From Plasmodium coatneyi (taxonomy: Eukaryota; Apicomplexa; Aconoidasida; Haemosporida; Plasmodiidae), in the NCBI RefSeq assembly GCF_001680005.1, contig NC_033559.1, forward strand, positions 992,001 through 1,056,000: a stretch of DNA of 64,000 nucleotides, read 5' to 3'. Below are positions 12,499 through 23,145 of this stretch, in pieces (the stretch's first letter is position 1; each line of letters opens with the position of its first letter). Below the pieces are notes generated by a model. The model saw only the letters and a list, made by a program, of their open reading frames with translations, had not been told where the DNA came from and ran no database searches. The position numbers and the translations under genes were made by a program.

Positions 12499-15400
12499 AT
12501 GGAGGGGGGGGAGAGTGGCCCGGCCCACATGGGCCCCGCAAATGGGACGCAGGAACTTCCGGAAACGCAGGGAGCGATTGCGCCGACTGTTGCGGTTCCC
12601 CCGCAGAGTGCTCAGGTGCTCACCCCGCAACACCAGCAAATCGTAGACGCGCTATATGACACGTGGTCGAACGACCAGGAGCGTAGAAAGGAGTCCGAGC
12701 GAATACTGAGCGAATGCGAAAAGGAAGAGCACTTCATTCTATACCTTCTAGACATTTGCTGCCTCACAGAGGTGCACAACAACGTGCGGAAGCTGGCCAT
12801 CATATACTCCAAAAATTTGGTGAGTCGTTTCTGGAACTGTAAGGACCTCTTCCATTTTAGTAACGATATAAAGAAAATGGTGAAGGAGAAAATTCTGACC
12901 ATCCTGGCCAACCGGAGCACCGTGAGTTATTACTACAAGGAGTTTTCCATCCTTCTGAGGAAGGTGGCCAGATACGAATTGGTGAATAATTTCCCCCAGC
13001 TGCTACAGTTCTTCGTTCAGGAATTGAGTGCGTTTGGGGGTGGGGACAACCCGAACAGCTTCGGTAGCCCCGGTACCCTCGACTTCCGCTACACCATGGA
13101 CGGCCTTTGCAGCCTATACATCTACATGTATCTCCTGTACAAGGTGCTTCGGGAGCAGTACAGCAAGAAGCTGCTAAAAGACAAGAAGGAAACTTTCCAT
13201 ATTTCGCAGAAGTTTATCGACTGCCTTTACCCCATCTGGGAAAACAATCTGAATATGCACTTTCAGCGCAATCTGAACGAAGCGTGTATGTGTGGCAGTG
13301 AAGGCACGTGCAACAAGTGCTTTGGGGAGTACAGCGTTGTGATGGAGCTTGAGGCGAAGCTGACATTCTCACCAGGTGTAAGTTCCGCTGAATGTGTGCC
13401 CGTCCAGGGGAGGAGGAACAGCAGTAGTGTTGACGGGGGCGAGTCCAGCGATGTGCATTACGCGGGGGAACCATCAGCTGGGGGGAGTGACGCCTACTGT
13501 TGCCACTTTAACGCAGAGAGCGACAAAAAGGTGAAGATCCTCAAGTTCATGGACAGCATTCTGCTGAATTTAATTATCAGTAGGGACGACGTTCAGAGGG
13601 AACATGGGAGAATCTGCCCAGGGGGGGAGGGTCGCCTAGAGGGTGGTCACTCTGAACAGCGTGGCCAATCCCAGCAGGATGACCACTCCCAAACGGATGG
13701 CGAGTGCGCCCTGCGAAAGAAGCCCTTCCTGGATTGCCTGGCCAACAAAACTATATTCTACCTCAAATTCGTGCGCAAGGATTCCCCGCTATACTACCTA
13801 AAGTACTTGAAGTTCCTGCTGAGTAGCTTCCTCCACATTATTGAATTTCAGAGTGCCTTACATGAGTATATAAAAAAAGACACCACGGAGCAGTTTATCT
13901 GCCTGTTCTTGAAGAAGCATCTGAGTAAAGATCTATACATAAACAGTGACTGCTATGAAAGCAAATTTGTAGACATCATTAACATATGCATTGGCATCCT
14001 GAAGAGTCTCTTCTACCACTTCTGCTTAAGTCAGTACAACATGATAAAGCAAAAGAAGGTCCGAGAAAATTACCTAACGGTAAAAAGTATGATTAGCAAT
14101 CAGAGTACCTTCAACGAAAACTATACTGAAAAAACAGACCTGCAGACAAAAATTATTAACACCCTAGTGGTGAACATTAACAATCTGGAGAATGAAAACA
14201 AAAAAGGGAGGGTAAATAAAAACTACACCTTTAGGGATATACTGACATATATAAGGGAGGAGGTGAAGTACGCACTGACTAGCGATGACTATATTTTAAT
14301 GCACAATCAGAAGGCCCTGGAGATATTTGAGTTCTTGAGGACGCACTGCATTAACATGTCCGCTGAGCAAATCATGGATATTATGCTGAATGTTAAGGAT
14401 AAAGATGGACATGAAGTGGAAGAAAATATCTTCTACTCATCTGCAAGAGAATGCATTATCGAAATAGCATCCGAGCCTTTTCTCTTCTCAATCTTTAGTC
14501 ACTTCTTCGAACCCTTAATTAACTCCCTACATAATTATGTTCACATGATTAAGTCCGTTCCGGACAACTTGAAGGACCTACAGGTTCCAGAATTTTCTGA
14601 ATCAATTATTGAGCTGGATGGATACTTAAATATTTACTACGTGTTGTATTCATCTTTACATAAGAAGATAAAAGCGGAGCATATCCTTTGCATGATTCAG
14701 TTTTTCACCGATTACTTGTCCATTGAGTTCACCCACCCCTTGGTCAGTTACCGCATTGCTTTAATATTAAAAGTGTGGATTAAGAATTACAAGGCTTCCT
14801 TTCCCTTCATTGATGAAGTGGCTGTGCTCATTTTTGAGAACATCCGCTTGTTGTGCATGCACTTGTCTCCCAAGTGTGTCGTGGGTTCTCTGCTTCGGAC
14901 CCAGCCCTCATCAGGTGGCTTGGGCAAGAGGGACGCTCCCCCGGAAAACCACTACGCCGCCATGTCAGCCAATTTCCTCCCTCTCGTCTTCTTCAAATTT
15001 GTCTGTTTGTTCAACTACATATTTAAGTATGAGTATGTTTACGAGAACTACGACTTTATTAACGAGATTCTGGTGGGCCCCCTTATAAGTCTCCTCACAC
15101 AGGTGCGTCATCGCAACGCAGAGGCACACGCGAGTGTGCATGCGAATGTACAATTAAATTACGCGTTTCGCTTGTCCCGCGTTTGATTATGCACCAATAA
15201 TGTCGCTTCTTCACTCCTTGCAGATCGCCTACCCAAAGAGCATCCAGAAGATCCTGCAGATCCTCAGCCATATCGTCTTCATCAGCAACAAGGAAAAGGA
15301 CATAACAATTTTCAAGGACAACTACAACTTTCTGCTAGATCTCTATAAGACCAGCAACCTCTCCATCAAGGAGTACATGCTGAACATCCTCGTGCAGATA

Positions 15401-17480
15401 CTGAACAAGAATTACGAGTTTGGCTCTGGCCTGGTGGAGTTCACCCCCCAAGGAGGGCGACGCCAGGATGTAAATACCAACTCTGCCTCCATAAACACCC
15501 GCGGTGATGGCAACCACAACCAGAGTTATTACGCCCCACAGGGTGGGTCATCCCCCCACGGAGGTGTACCCAACAAAGGGGGCGATGATTATGTACTTTT
15601 CTACTTCAGCTTTGACGTAATAGAATATACCATACTGGGGAGGAAAACCACTGAGCAGTTTTCACCCCCAGGTGAAGGTAGACAGTATGCACTGAATCCC
15701 CGCGCCCTCCTCCCGTGCGGAGGAGACAATGAAGTAAATTTATATGTAGACCAAACCATTAGCGACAGTTTCTACACACTGTGGTTGTGTAATCTGAAGA
15801 TCATTTCTAAATTATTCTCCGCAAAAAATGAGGAGATAATCAAGAGGGTGTGTTCCTTGTATGTGCGGACGGTCCACGTGATAAGCGAGCACTTTAAGAG
15901 GAAAGTCTCAAGAGAAACGACGCACGAAATGAGTAGCTCATGTTTTGATGTCCTCATGGAATACATGTGTCTGTTCATCCTTCACGAGACGCACACTTTT
16001 TACTTGACGTACGAATCTGCCTCAACCAACGTGCTGACTAACGAAATCTTGAAACCCCAATTGCTAGCAATTGTTAGAAATAACTTTACCCTGGATGATG
16101 ATGGGAACACGGAGAGATGCATCTACGTTCTGCACGTCTGCATGGGTTTGTATAAAAATAGACTGAAGGACGACATGCCCATTCTTTACAACTATGTGAC
16201 AAACTTTGTGATCATATACTTACTGAAGGTGGTGTTGAAGTACATGGGGAAGTTCTTCCCTCTGTATACGTGCTTTGAAGGGTCACCCAAGGGGGGTAAA
16301 AGCAGCGAGAAGGAAAGCGAAAAGGAAAGTGAAAAGGGTAGCACAGGGCATCTACAGGGGGACAGACACGCAGAGCTACTTTCGCAAACGGAGGGACACG
16401 TACCGAAGACGGACAAGGAAGATGCAACCCACCACAAGTTCATGACGCACAATGAAAGGCAAACGAAATACATATACGACAATGTGCTGTCTTATCAACG
16501 TGAAGAAAGTTTCGATACCCACTTTGGCCTGCTCCAAAATGATCTGAAGCAGCTTCTAGGGATGGAATACCTAAAGGACTACGACCTCGGAGCGGCCTTC
16601 AAAAATTATAACTTCTACACAGTCAACGAGGATAATTACACCTATGTGAACAAGCACACGGTGCTTACACTGATAGCTATTTTGTCACTGGATGAATCTT
16701 ATCTACTCCATTATATTTTAATTTGTTTCCTAGTGTACTTTCGAATTAATGTACCTCTGTTCCTGTCCTCCATCTTTTGTCAAGCCCAGTACATACACAA
16801 CAAGAGCGTCATGATGGCACTCCTGCTGTTCATTTATGTACTCACGGAAAATTATCTTTTTCGTGACTTTGTGCCTTCCCTGGTCAGATCCCACTTACGA
16901 ACCACCTGCAGTAGTAGCACCCCCTACCTGGAAGAACTCCTCAACGACAAGAACAAATCCTCTGACCTGTTCACCTGCACACGGGAGGACTACACATTTC
17001 TCATCATACAGCTGCTTAAGCTGATTAATACGATACTGAACACGAGCAGGGACATCTACATTGAGAAGAAGAACATCCTCCACCTGAACACCGTTTCGTC
17101 CAACTTGAGCGCAACGAAAATGTACCACTCCGCTGGATACAACTGCGTCATGCGTGGAGTACTAAAGTACGACGACCTCCCGGGTAAGAGCAGCGAAGGT
17201 GCAATGGTTACAAAGGTGTAGTGGATGCAAAGCTATTCCTGTGCTCACACATACTGACCCCTTTTGGATGCTATTCACCAATCCGCTTCTACCCCCCGCT
17301 TCCCCCCCCACAGGCGTGTGCAACAAAACCCTCGATAACGTCCTGACCTTCCTGTTGGACGTGAAGGATCAGGACGACCGAAACGAGACAAGCGGCATTG
17401 TTAACTACTTGCGGGAAAACGTCGAGGGCATGAACGTCGCCCTCGTCGACATGTACAAGAAGTACTTGGGTTATCAATAG
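12499..17480 (+). CDS. Importin-beta superfamily karyopherin (importin-11/Kap120-like), 1,576 aa
   Basis: Exons are 12499-15102, 15224-17183 and 17314-17480, with phases 0 and 1. The N-terminal roughly 130 residues look like an importin-beta N-terminal domain. A short helix pair is followed by VRKLAIIYSKNLVSRFW, which parallels the VRWLAVxYxKNxxxRxW block of importin-11/Kap120 proteins. ILLRKVARYELVNNFPQLL parallels the IAKIAxxDxPxxWPxL block. The rest is alpha-helical and fits HEAT repeats, broken by low-complexity insertions (about 13370-13700, 15440-15720, 16280-16440). Such insertions are common in Plasmodium and make the protein longer than the usual roughly 1,000 aa. Karyopherins carry cargo through nuclear pores in a Ran-dependent way; the cargo here is unknown. 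The superfamily call is good and the importin-11 assignment is tentative. An exportin is the alternative. Confidence 0.75.
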
Positions 17481-17874
17481 GGGGCGACCCCCTAACCCCC
17501 GTGCGGAGTTGTCACGAATGGACGCGCCTGTGAGAAGAGGTCGTTTAGTGGAAACCATTTCAGGTGCAACGCGGAGAGCGAAATGGGTGAGGCACCGCAC
17601 GGCAGGACGTACACACGCGTACGTAGATATCGTGCCGGAATGGGGAAGACTGAACCGAAGGAGGAACCAAGAAAAGGTGGAGCTATGCCCATGAGAAGCG
17701 TCAAAATAGTGAAGGTGTATCACGTAATGGTGAAAGATAAATTGTTGTGATGAAGGAAAAAAAAAAAAAAAAAATTTATTAATAAATTAGTGATAAAATA
17801 GCTAGCCAGCTAGCCAATTGCTAACAAAACAAGCGGCAAACGTCCCACCGCGTGATCATTGCAGGGAATAAATA
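17481..17874. other. Intergenic between convergent genes
   Basis: 3' flanks of the importin-like (+) and kinesin-like (-) genes, with a poly-A tract at about 17758-17774. Nothing else is recognised. Confidence 0.6.
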
Positions 17875-19868
17875 TCAGTTGCCCACATTTTTCAGTTCAC
17901 CCCACTCGCACACAGTGGACCAGTAGTACATAAACAGGAGCTGCAGAATTATGAGATTGTTAGATTTCTCTTCGTCCTCATGCTGAGCATTTTGGTTAAT
18001 ATTTTGGGGACCCCCCCCTTTTTGGTGAGGCTTGCCGGACATGAGGAAAGCGGCGCAGTGTTGCTGAAGAGAAAGTCGTCGTCCATATGGAGGAAGAAAC
18101 ACATGTGAGGGTTGTTTCGAAGAAGAATTTTTACAGTTTTGTTGGACGCTGAAACCATGGGAGGAGGATTGTTAAGGAAGTTGGACTGAATATAATTTAC
18201 AAAAATATTTTCGAAGTTTTTTTTATTTTTAAATTCAGTTATGTAATTAATTCTGCTTTTTTTCCGTTTTATTACGTCGAAGATGGGTATGTTAATATCG
18301 GCGAGAGCGAAGTGGAAGATCCTTTTGTGAATACTTCGCCCTTCCCCCTTACTGTCGTTTCCACCACCACCCATCCCCTGTGGTGACAACTCCAATTTTA
18401 TGAGAAAGATTATCGTGTGCCTTTTATATATATTTATCTTTTTATAATTTAGGAGCCTTTTTATGTTTCCAATTTTTTTTAAGTCAATGAAAAAGCGAGT
18501 ATGGCGCGGCGTATTTGTGCCTTACCCGTGTGTTTAAATATGTGTCCGTGTTCCCATGTGCGTCCGCAGAAGGGCCGTGAGATTCATCATCGAGAGGGGT
18601 ATCCCCATCGGGCGCTGCACCCCCCTCAAGCGTTGTACGCGTCTCCCGTGCCCGAGAATACACACCTATCAATGTTTTACAGGTGCCCCACCCCCCGCTG
18701 TGCTTAGATGGCAATGTTAAGCCATACGTGTCATCGGCGTACGTTTCTTTCTTTCATTCGTTTTTTTTTTTTTTTAAATTCATTTACAATTTTAGTTAGA
18801 ATTGTTTTTTTTTCTCCTCGCGTTAGATCCCTTTTGTTTTCCATGTTTATCATTTGTGCGATCATCTCCACATGTGCCTTTTTTTTTTAATCCTTTCTTT
18901 TTTCCTTGCGACTTGTTTGGATATGTGTACACGTCGTTGTTGGGGCACTTCTATTTGTCGTCTCCCCCATCGTTGTAATTCGTATCCTTCCACCTTTTTT
19001 ATCCATGCTTGTTTGTAGTCTCCTTGTGTATTGTGGTGTTTTCCCCACATTCGTGCAGGAGGCTGTGTATGTGCCTGTGGGGATGACCGCGGATGTGGTC
19101 GCGCATGTAACCGCGCTTATAACCGTGCTTATAGGTTTCCCCCGCTGGCCTTCCCCGCCGTAACATCGAAACAGTCGGCGAACTAATTCAAGAAAAACAT
19201 TTTTTTTTTTTTCGTGCACAGTTTAGGGAAAAATTAAACATCTCCACGTTGTGTTGACCCACGAACTGCTCAACGTACCTGCGCACAACGGAGGACATAA
19301 GTGCATTGCAAAAAATGTGATATATAAATATGTGGTCAAAGTGGTACACCTCACGTTGGTACAGGATGGTGTGCTTGTCTGCAATCTGGACTCTGTCATT
19401 GTGCAGGAGGATTTTTTCTCCCTTTTTTTTTTTTAATATCTAAAATGAATACCATTGGGGGGGGAGGAGAAGGGGATGATGACCCCCTCCTTCCTTCCCT
19501 TTCTTCTTGTGTTGTCCCCGCTTCGGAATTGTATCATTCCGCCTTAGCACCCCCAGTACTGCCTTTCGTTTCTATGGCTGTATGTGGATTCCGTTCTTAC
19601 TAGAGCTGTTCAAATTTCGAATGATTTTCTTAACTTTCCTGTCGTACGCAAACACCTTCATTTCGTTTAAAGTGCTGTTCGTGTCTTCCCCGTTTAGCGG
19701 TCTCTTCCCATCGCTAAATCGGGCGTACAAAAGAGTCACCGTTTTGACGGGGGGTTTGAACATTGCTGCGGAAATTTTTATACTTAGCATGCGGGTTGAG
19801 CACATCTCCGTTTGTTCTTCCCCTGGACAACATCTTATTGATGTCTTTTCTCCTAACAACATTGCCAT
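17875..19868 (-). CDS. Divergent kinesin-like protein, spliced, motor motifs degenerate (provisional model)
   Basis: Several minus-strand segments align in order with a kinesin motor domain. The start ATG is at 19868 (aaaaATGGCAATG). Coding runs to about 19601 or a slightly earlier donor and includes VKTVTLLYARFSDGKRP. Next, 19326-19346 reads YHFDHIF, the strongly kinesin-like pre-P-loop motif. At 19210-19254, HNVEMFNFSLNCARK occupies the P-loop place but lacks GQTGSGKT. At 18390-18422, RHTIIFLIKLE matches the strand after switch I, preceded by NIYKRHT instead of NxxSSRSHT. About 18280-18330 reads IFHFALADINIP, where LxLVDLAGSE is expected. The C-terminus ends LFMYYWSTVCEWGELKNVGN at stop 17875-17877. 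Internal exon borders are not settled. A C8 run at about 18011 (G8 on the coding strand) separates two frames near the C-terminus, so an intron or an indel lies there. The order of motifs is the evidence; the degeneration suggests a non-motor or ATP-independent protein, or decay. Confidence 0.45.
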
Positions 19869-20105
19869 TTTTTCAAGTAATTTTTAATCGCAGGTAGGGT
19901 CCCCTTTTAGAAGGTCTCTTTCTGCACCTTCCACGCTTAGTGCCTATCGCAACTGCAGCAGAACTTCGTCCACTATTCTGTACGCCTCCTCCACTTGTCC
20001 TTTTTTTTTTTTTTTTTTTTTATTTTCAGTTCTGTTATTATTACCTCCAAATTAAAATCTACAATCGCAACTGCAATTTCATGAGAATAAACTTATGCAA
20101 AAAAA

Positions 20106-20760
20106 TTATTCAACATGAAAGCTAAACCCCCTAAATATGAGGACTGCACTTTGGAGTATTTTTCTCACTCGTGCAGCACCGAACGGTGAACTGTTCTTTT
20201 TACCCTTTTCGACATACACCACGAATGTTTTATAACTTATGAGCACCTCCCCCCCGTAGAAAAATTGAAGCGCAAAGTAGTTAACGCTCCGAAGTGTACA
20301 AATGATTCGGTTCAGTTTTCGCAGCTGAGTACATTATGGTACTCTCTCATTTTCGCATTTTCGTTTTTTTCATATTTTTTTCCTTTTAAAAAAGAAAACC
20401 CCCCCTTTTTTCTTATTTACCCTTTCGAAGAACTGGAGAAGGGTGAGTTACCCTTCATACGAAGTGCCATAATTTGGAAAGACCTTTTTTATCCCGTTCG
20501 CCGTTGCTTATTATTTTGCTAATCCTGGCATAGTTATATATAAATGTACGGTCTATGCCAAAGTAGCGCATATAAAAGGTACATGTATGAATGTATAAAA
20601 TTTTTACAAATACGTCTACTACAATAGTTATAGTTAGAATGCCGATCAGGTACTTCACTTTCAAAAGTGTGCTTTTGATATTCGTACAGGGTAGGGTCTA
20701 AAAGGTTTACCACTAGCTTAGCATTTGAAAATTGATACAGGCTGCAGAACTGATCTAATG
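20106..20760 (-). other. Unresolved possible small spliced gene, open on both strands
   Basis: Minus strand: codons are open from 20336 to a TAA at 20106-20108 (about 76 residues, containing FFYGGEVLISYKTFVVYVEK). Two further overlapping frames occur at 20455-20760. One is hydrophobic (LIGILTITIVVDVFVKILY) and one is soluble (SLYQFSNAKLVVNLLDPTLY). Plus strand: there is an ATG at 20115 and a strong acceptor-like cccccccgtag at about 20250-20260 before an open frame to 20522. I could not find one splice model that keeps phase. This may be a small membrane-protein gene, or chance. Confidence 0.25.
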
Positions 20761-22062
20761 TAAACGAATTTTTCCTATTATTAATTTAAGAAAACGGCTT
20801 TTCCTTCGCTTTTTATATTCACCTTGCTGCATTTTAGCACGGTATACAAGGGCACAATTTTACGTTGTATATTTATTTGTACGATTATGCGTATGTCTGT
20901 ATAGTTATACATATAATATGGTATTAATATATATATGTGATTTTTTTTTTTTTTTCTTTTTTTGTCCTACATTAAACAATTTTGGCGTTCACTATTTTAA
21001 TTAATTTTTTCTCTTTGCAAGACTTTCGAGAAGGTTTTCAGATTTGTCCGTGTTAGCATTTTTGATGAACGAGACAATTTTATTCTAATGAGTCAAATTG
21101 AATTATTCCTTGAACGCTATATCCTAAGGTTGTATAAAAAAGGCGAGAGCGCATTAATTGTCTTTCTGGCATCTACATAATTAAGCTGAGGAGCACTGTT
21201 CCCTATATAGATTAATTATGCAAATATATCTATATAATAATATTATGCAGCACCAATTTATTTTTTTCGTATTTTTTTTCTTTTAACAATTCATCCATTT
21301 TAGCATTGTTAAAAAAAAAAAAATTAACGGAGTATATTAAAAATGACGTTCATATATATGCCGCTTTTATAAATAAATTTATTTTATTATTATTATTTTT
21401 TTTTGCGTGCCTATTTTTGGTTTTTTTTCTGTAGTAATCAAAGATGCAAAAAATGTTAATAAATAAGATTAACAAAATTTTTTCTGATATGTGAAATACC
21501 TGCCCTGATGAGCATATTTCTTTCTTTTTTCTTAATACCTGTTGGATTGTTAAGAAAAACAGGAAAAAAGCATATTTTTGGCCTAAAAGCGAGACAAAAA
21601 AATTGTTCGCAAAAAAAAGTACGCCATTTTTTTTATACATAATTGTATTTTTCTTCTTTGTTGGGACATCTGCCTATAGAGAACATTCTCTTCAGCCCTG
21701 TGCCCTCAAAGAAGCCATCATAAGCTAGAACTCGCATAAACATATATGCATATATTTATACATATATTTCTGTATGTCTGCAAATATTAGTACTTACGCA
21801 TAATCCGTTAAACCCCTTGCGAACATTATTAATAGTTTATACGCGCGACAAGCGTTGATTGCATTTTTAACCCCCCTCTCTATACAAAATTGTAGCACCA
21901 TTTCAACTCCAACGAGTAGTTGTCTTTCCATTTTTTTGAGCGCTGTACAATTTAGAAAGTTCTAAAGTGATTTAATTTCTTGCTTTTATTTTTTCATTTC
22001 CTTTTATTTATTTATTTTTTTTAATTTTTGTACCCTTTTTTGCTTTCTCCCAAATTGCGAAA
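20761..22062. other. Intergenic, AT-rich 5' flank of the secreted-protein gene
   Basis: Very AT-rich with poly-A/T tracts and short TA runs. No frame with family features was found on either strand. Presumably it includes the promoter and leader of the gene at 22063. Confidence 0.5.
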
Positions 22063-23145
22063 ATGCTCAAGAAATACATTGTTGTTATATCCGCTAACCT
22101 ACTGCTAAACGTAGCATTTAATTCGAGTCCATTTGGTGTGCATGCCTTGGACACACTAACAGAACGGGAATCATCAAATGCAGGGGAAGAACATGTTTCG
22201 ATTAACTACGAACCGCCAGAACAAGATTCAAGCGAAGCATGTGACTACACTGTATTAGAAGAATACAGTGACTGTGGAAATATAGCAAATGAGAAGTCTA
22301 ACAATGAAAAAGATGTAGAACCTCAAGGCTCAAATAAAAGTATGAAAAGCGAAGAAAACGGAACACAAACAGAAGAGGAAGAAGAAGAAAAAGTGGAACA
22401 AGGGGAAGGGAACTACCATGACGCCTCTCATATAGATGGGCAAGAACAGGCTGATGGACAAAACAATGATAACGAATTAGCTGGCGAACATATAGTACAA
22501 GAAGTGAACGGAGATGTAGTAGTTTTAAATGAAAATACATACAGCATTGAAGAATTAGAAGATCCACTTGACAGCTATAGAACTCTCTATTCAATTTTAT
22601 TTGCAGAATTTGAAACAACAAAAACGTACTTAACTAAAATTATGAACTGTACCACAGATGAAGAAAAAAATGAACTGTTAGAGGACCACATTGGTATTTT
22701 AAAAGAAATGTATGAAAATAGCAAACAAATTGAAAACTTTAGATTACCCTTCGAGATAAGGGATTCTATGGCACTTCGAATAAGTGACCGCCTTCGAGAT
22801 TTCTGCTTTAGCGAATACCTAACAGATTCAAACATTTTAACATTACAGTCTCTTTTTTTAGTAGAATTAGAAGTTTTCAAAGGTCTCTTTTATTACTTAA
22901 AACATAAGAACACCTATAGTGAAAGAAAGGAAGTTATAAACGACTTAGAATTAATAAAATTATATCACGAAGAATTAATTACCGAAAATGGCTTGCACCT
23001 AACAGACGAACAGCTAGACAATGCAGCAATGAGAGTATCCAACTTTGTCCATGACTTATATTTTATGTGCTTCTCAAATTATCAAAATATGCTTATATTC
23101 CGTGAAATAAGGGATGCAATCTTACAGGATGCAATCACCACATAA
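22063..23145 (+). CDS. Secreted acidic helical protein, unknown function, 360 aa
   Basis: Single exon. The ATG at 22063 follows an A-rich context and begins a signal peptide (MLKKYIVVISANLLLNVAF, likely cut near VHA). Residues about 30-165 are acidic and low-complexity, with Glu runs. Residues about 170-355 are a compact helical domain rich in Leu/Phe/Tyr, with heptad-like spacing and two Cys (RDFCFSEYL, YFMCFSNY). I looked for the RxLxE export motif and for the conserved tryptophans of the PHIST/PRESAN domain. Neither is present, and the protein has no tryptophan. It lies 3.7 kb from the ETRAMP gene on the same strand. A parasitophorous-vacuole or exported role is plausible from the signal peptide and the neighbourhood. 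It may correspond to one of the small secreted proteins near ETRAMP2 on P. falciparum chromosome 2, but I do not recognise it. Confidence 0.8.
   Translation: MLKKYIVVISANLLLNVAFNSSPFGVHALDTLTERESSNAGEEHVSINYEPPEQDSSEACDYTVLEEYSDCGNIANEKSNNEKDVEPQGSNKSMKSEENGTQTEEEEEEKVEQGEGNYHDASHIDGQEQADGQNNDNELAGEHIVQEVNGDVVVLNENTYSIEELEDPLDSYRTLYSILFAEFETTKTYLTKIMNCTTDEEKNELLEDHIGILKEMYENSKQIENFRLPFEIRDSMALRISDRLRDFCFSEYLTDSNILTLQSLFLVELEVFKGLFYYLKHKNTYSERKEVINDLELIKLYHEELITENGLHLTDEQLDNAAMRVSNFVHDLYFMCFSNYQNMLIFREIRDAILQDAITT

Noticed and set aside
19507..19887. Plus-strand 126-codon frame with hydrophobic segments
   Set aside because: It is antisense to the kinesin-like first exon, whose minus-strand reading has an ATG in good context and family-like motifs.
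22063..23145. PHIST-domain protein
   Set aside because: The protein has no tryptophan and no PEXEL motif, so the PHIST/PRESAN hallmark residues are missing despite similar helical content and neighbourhood.
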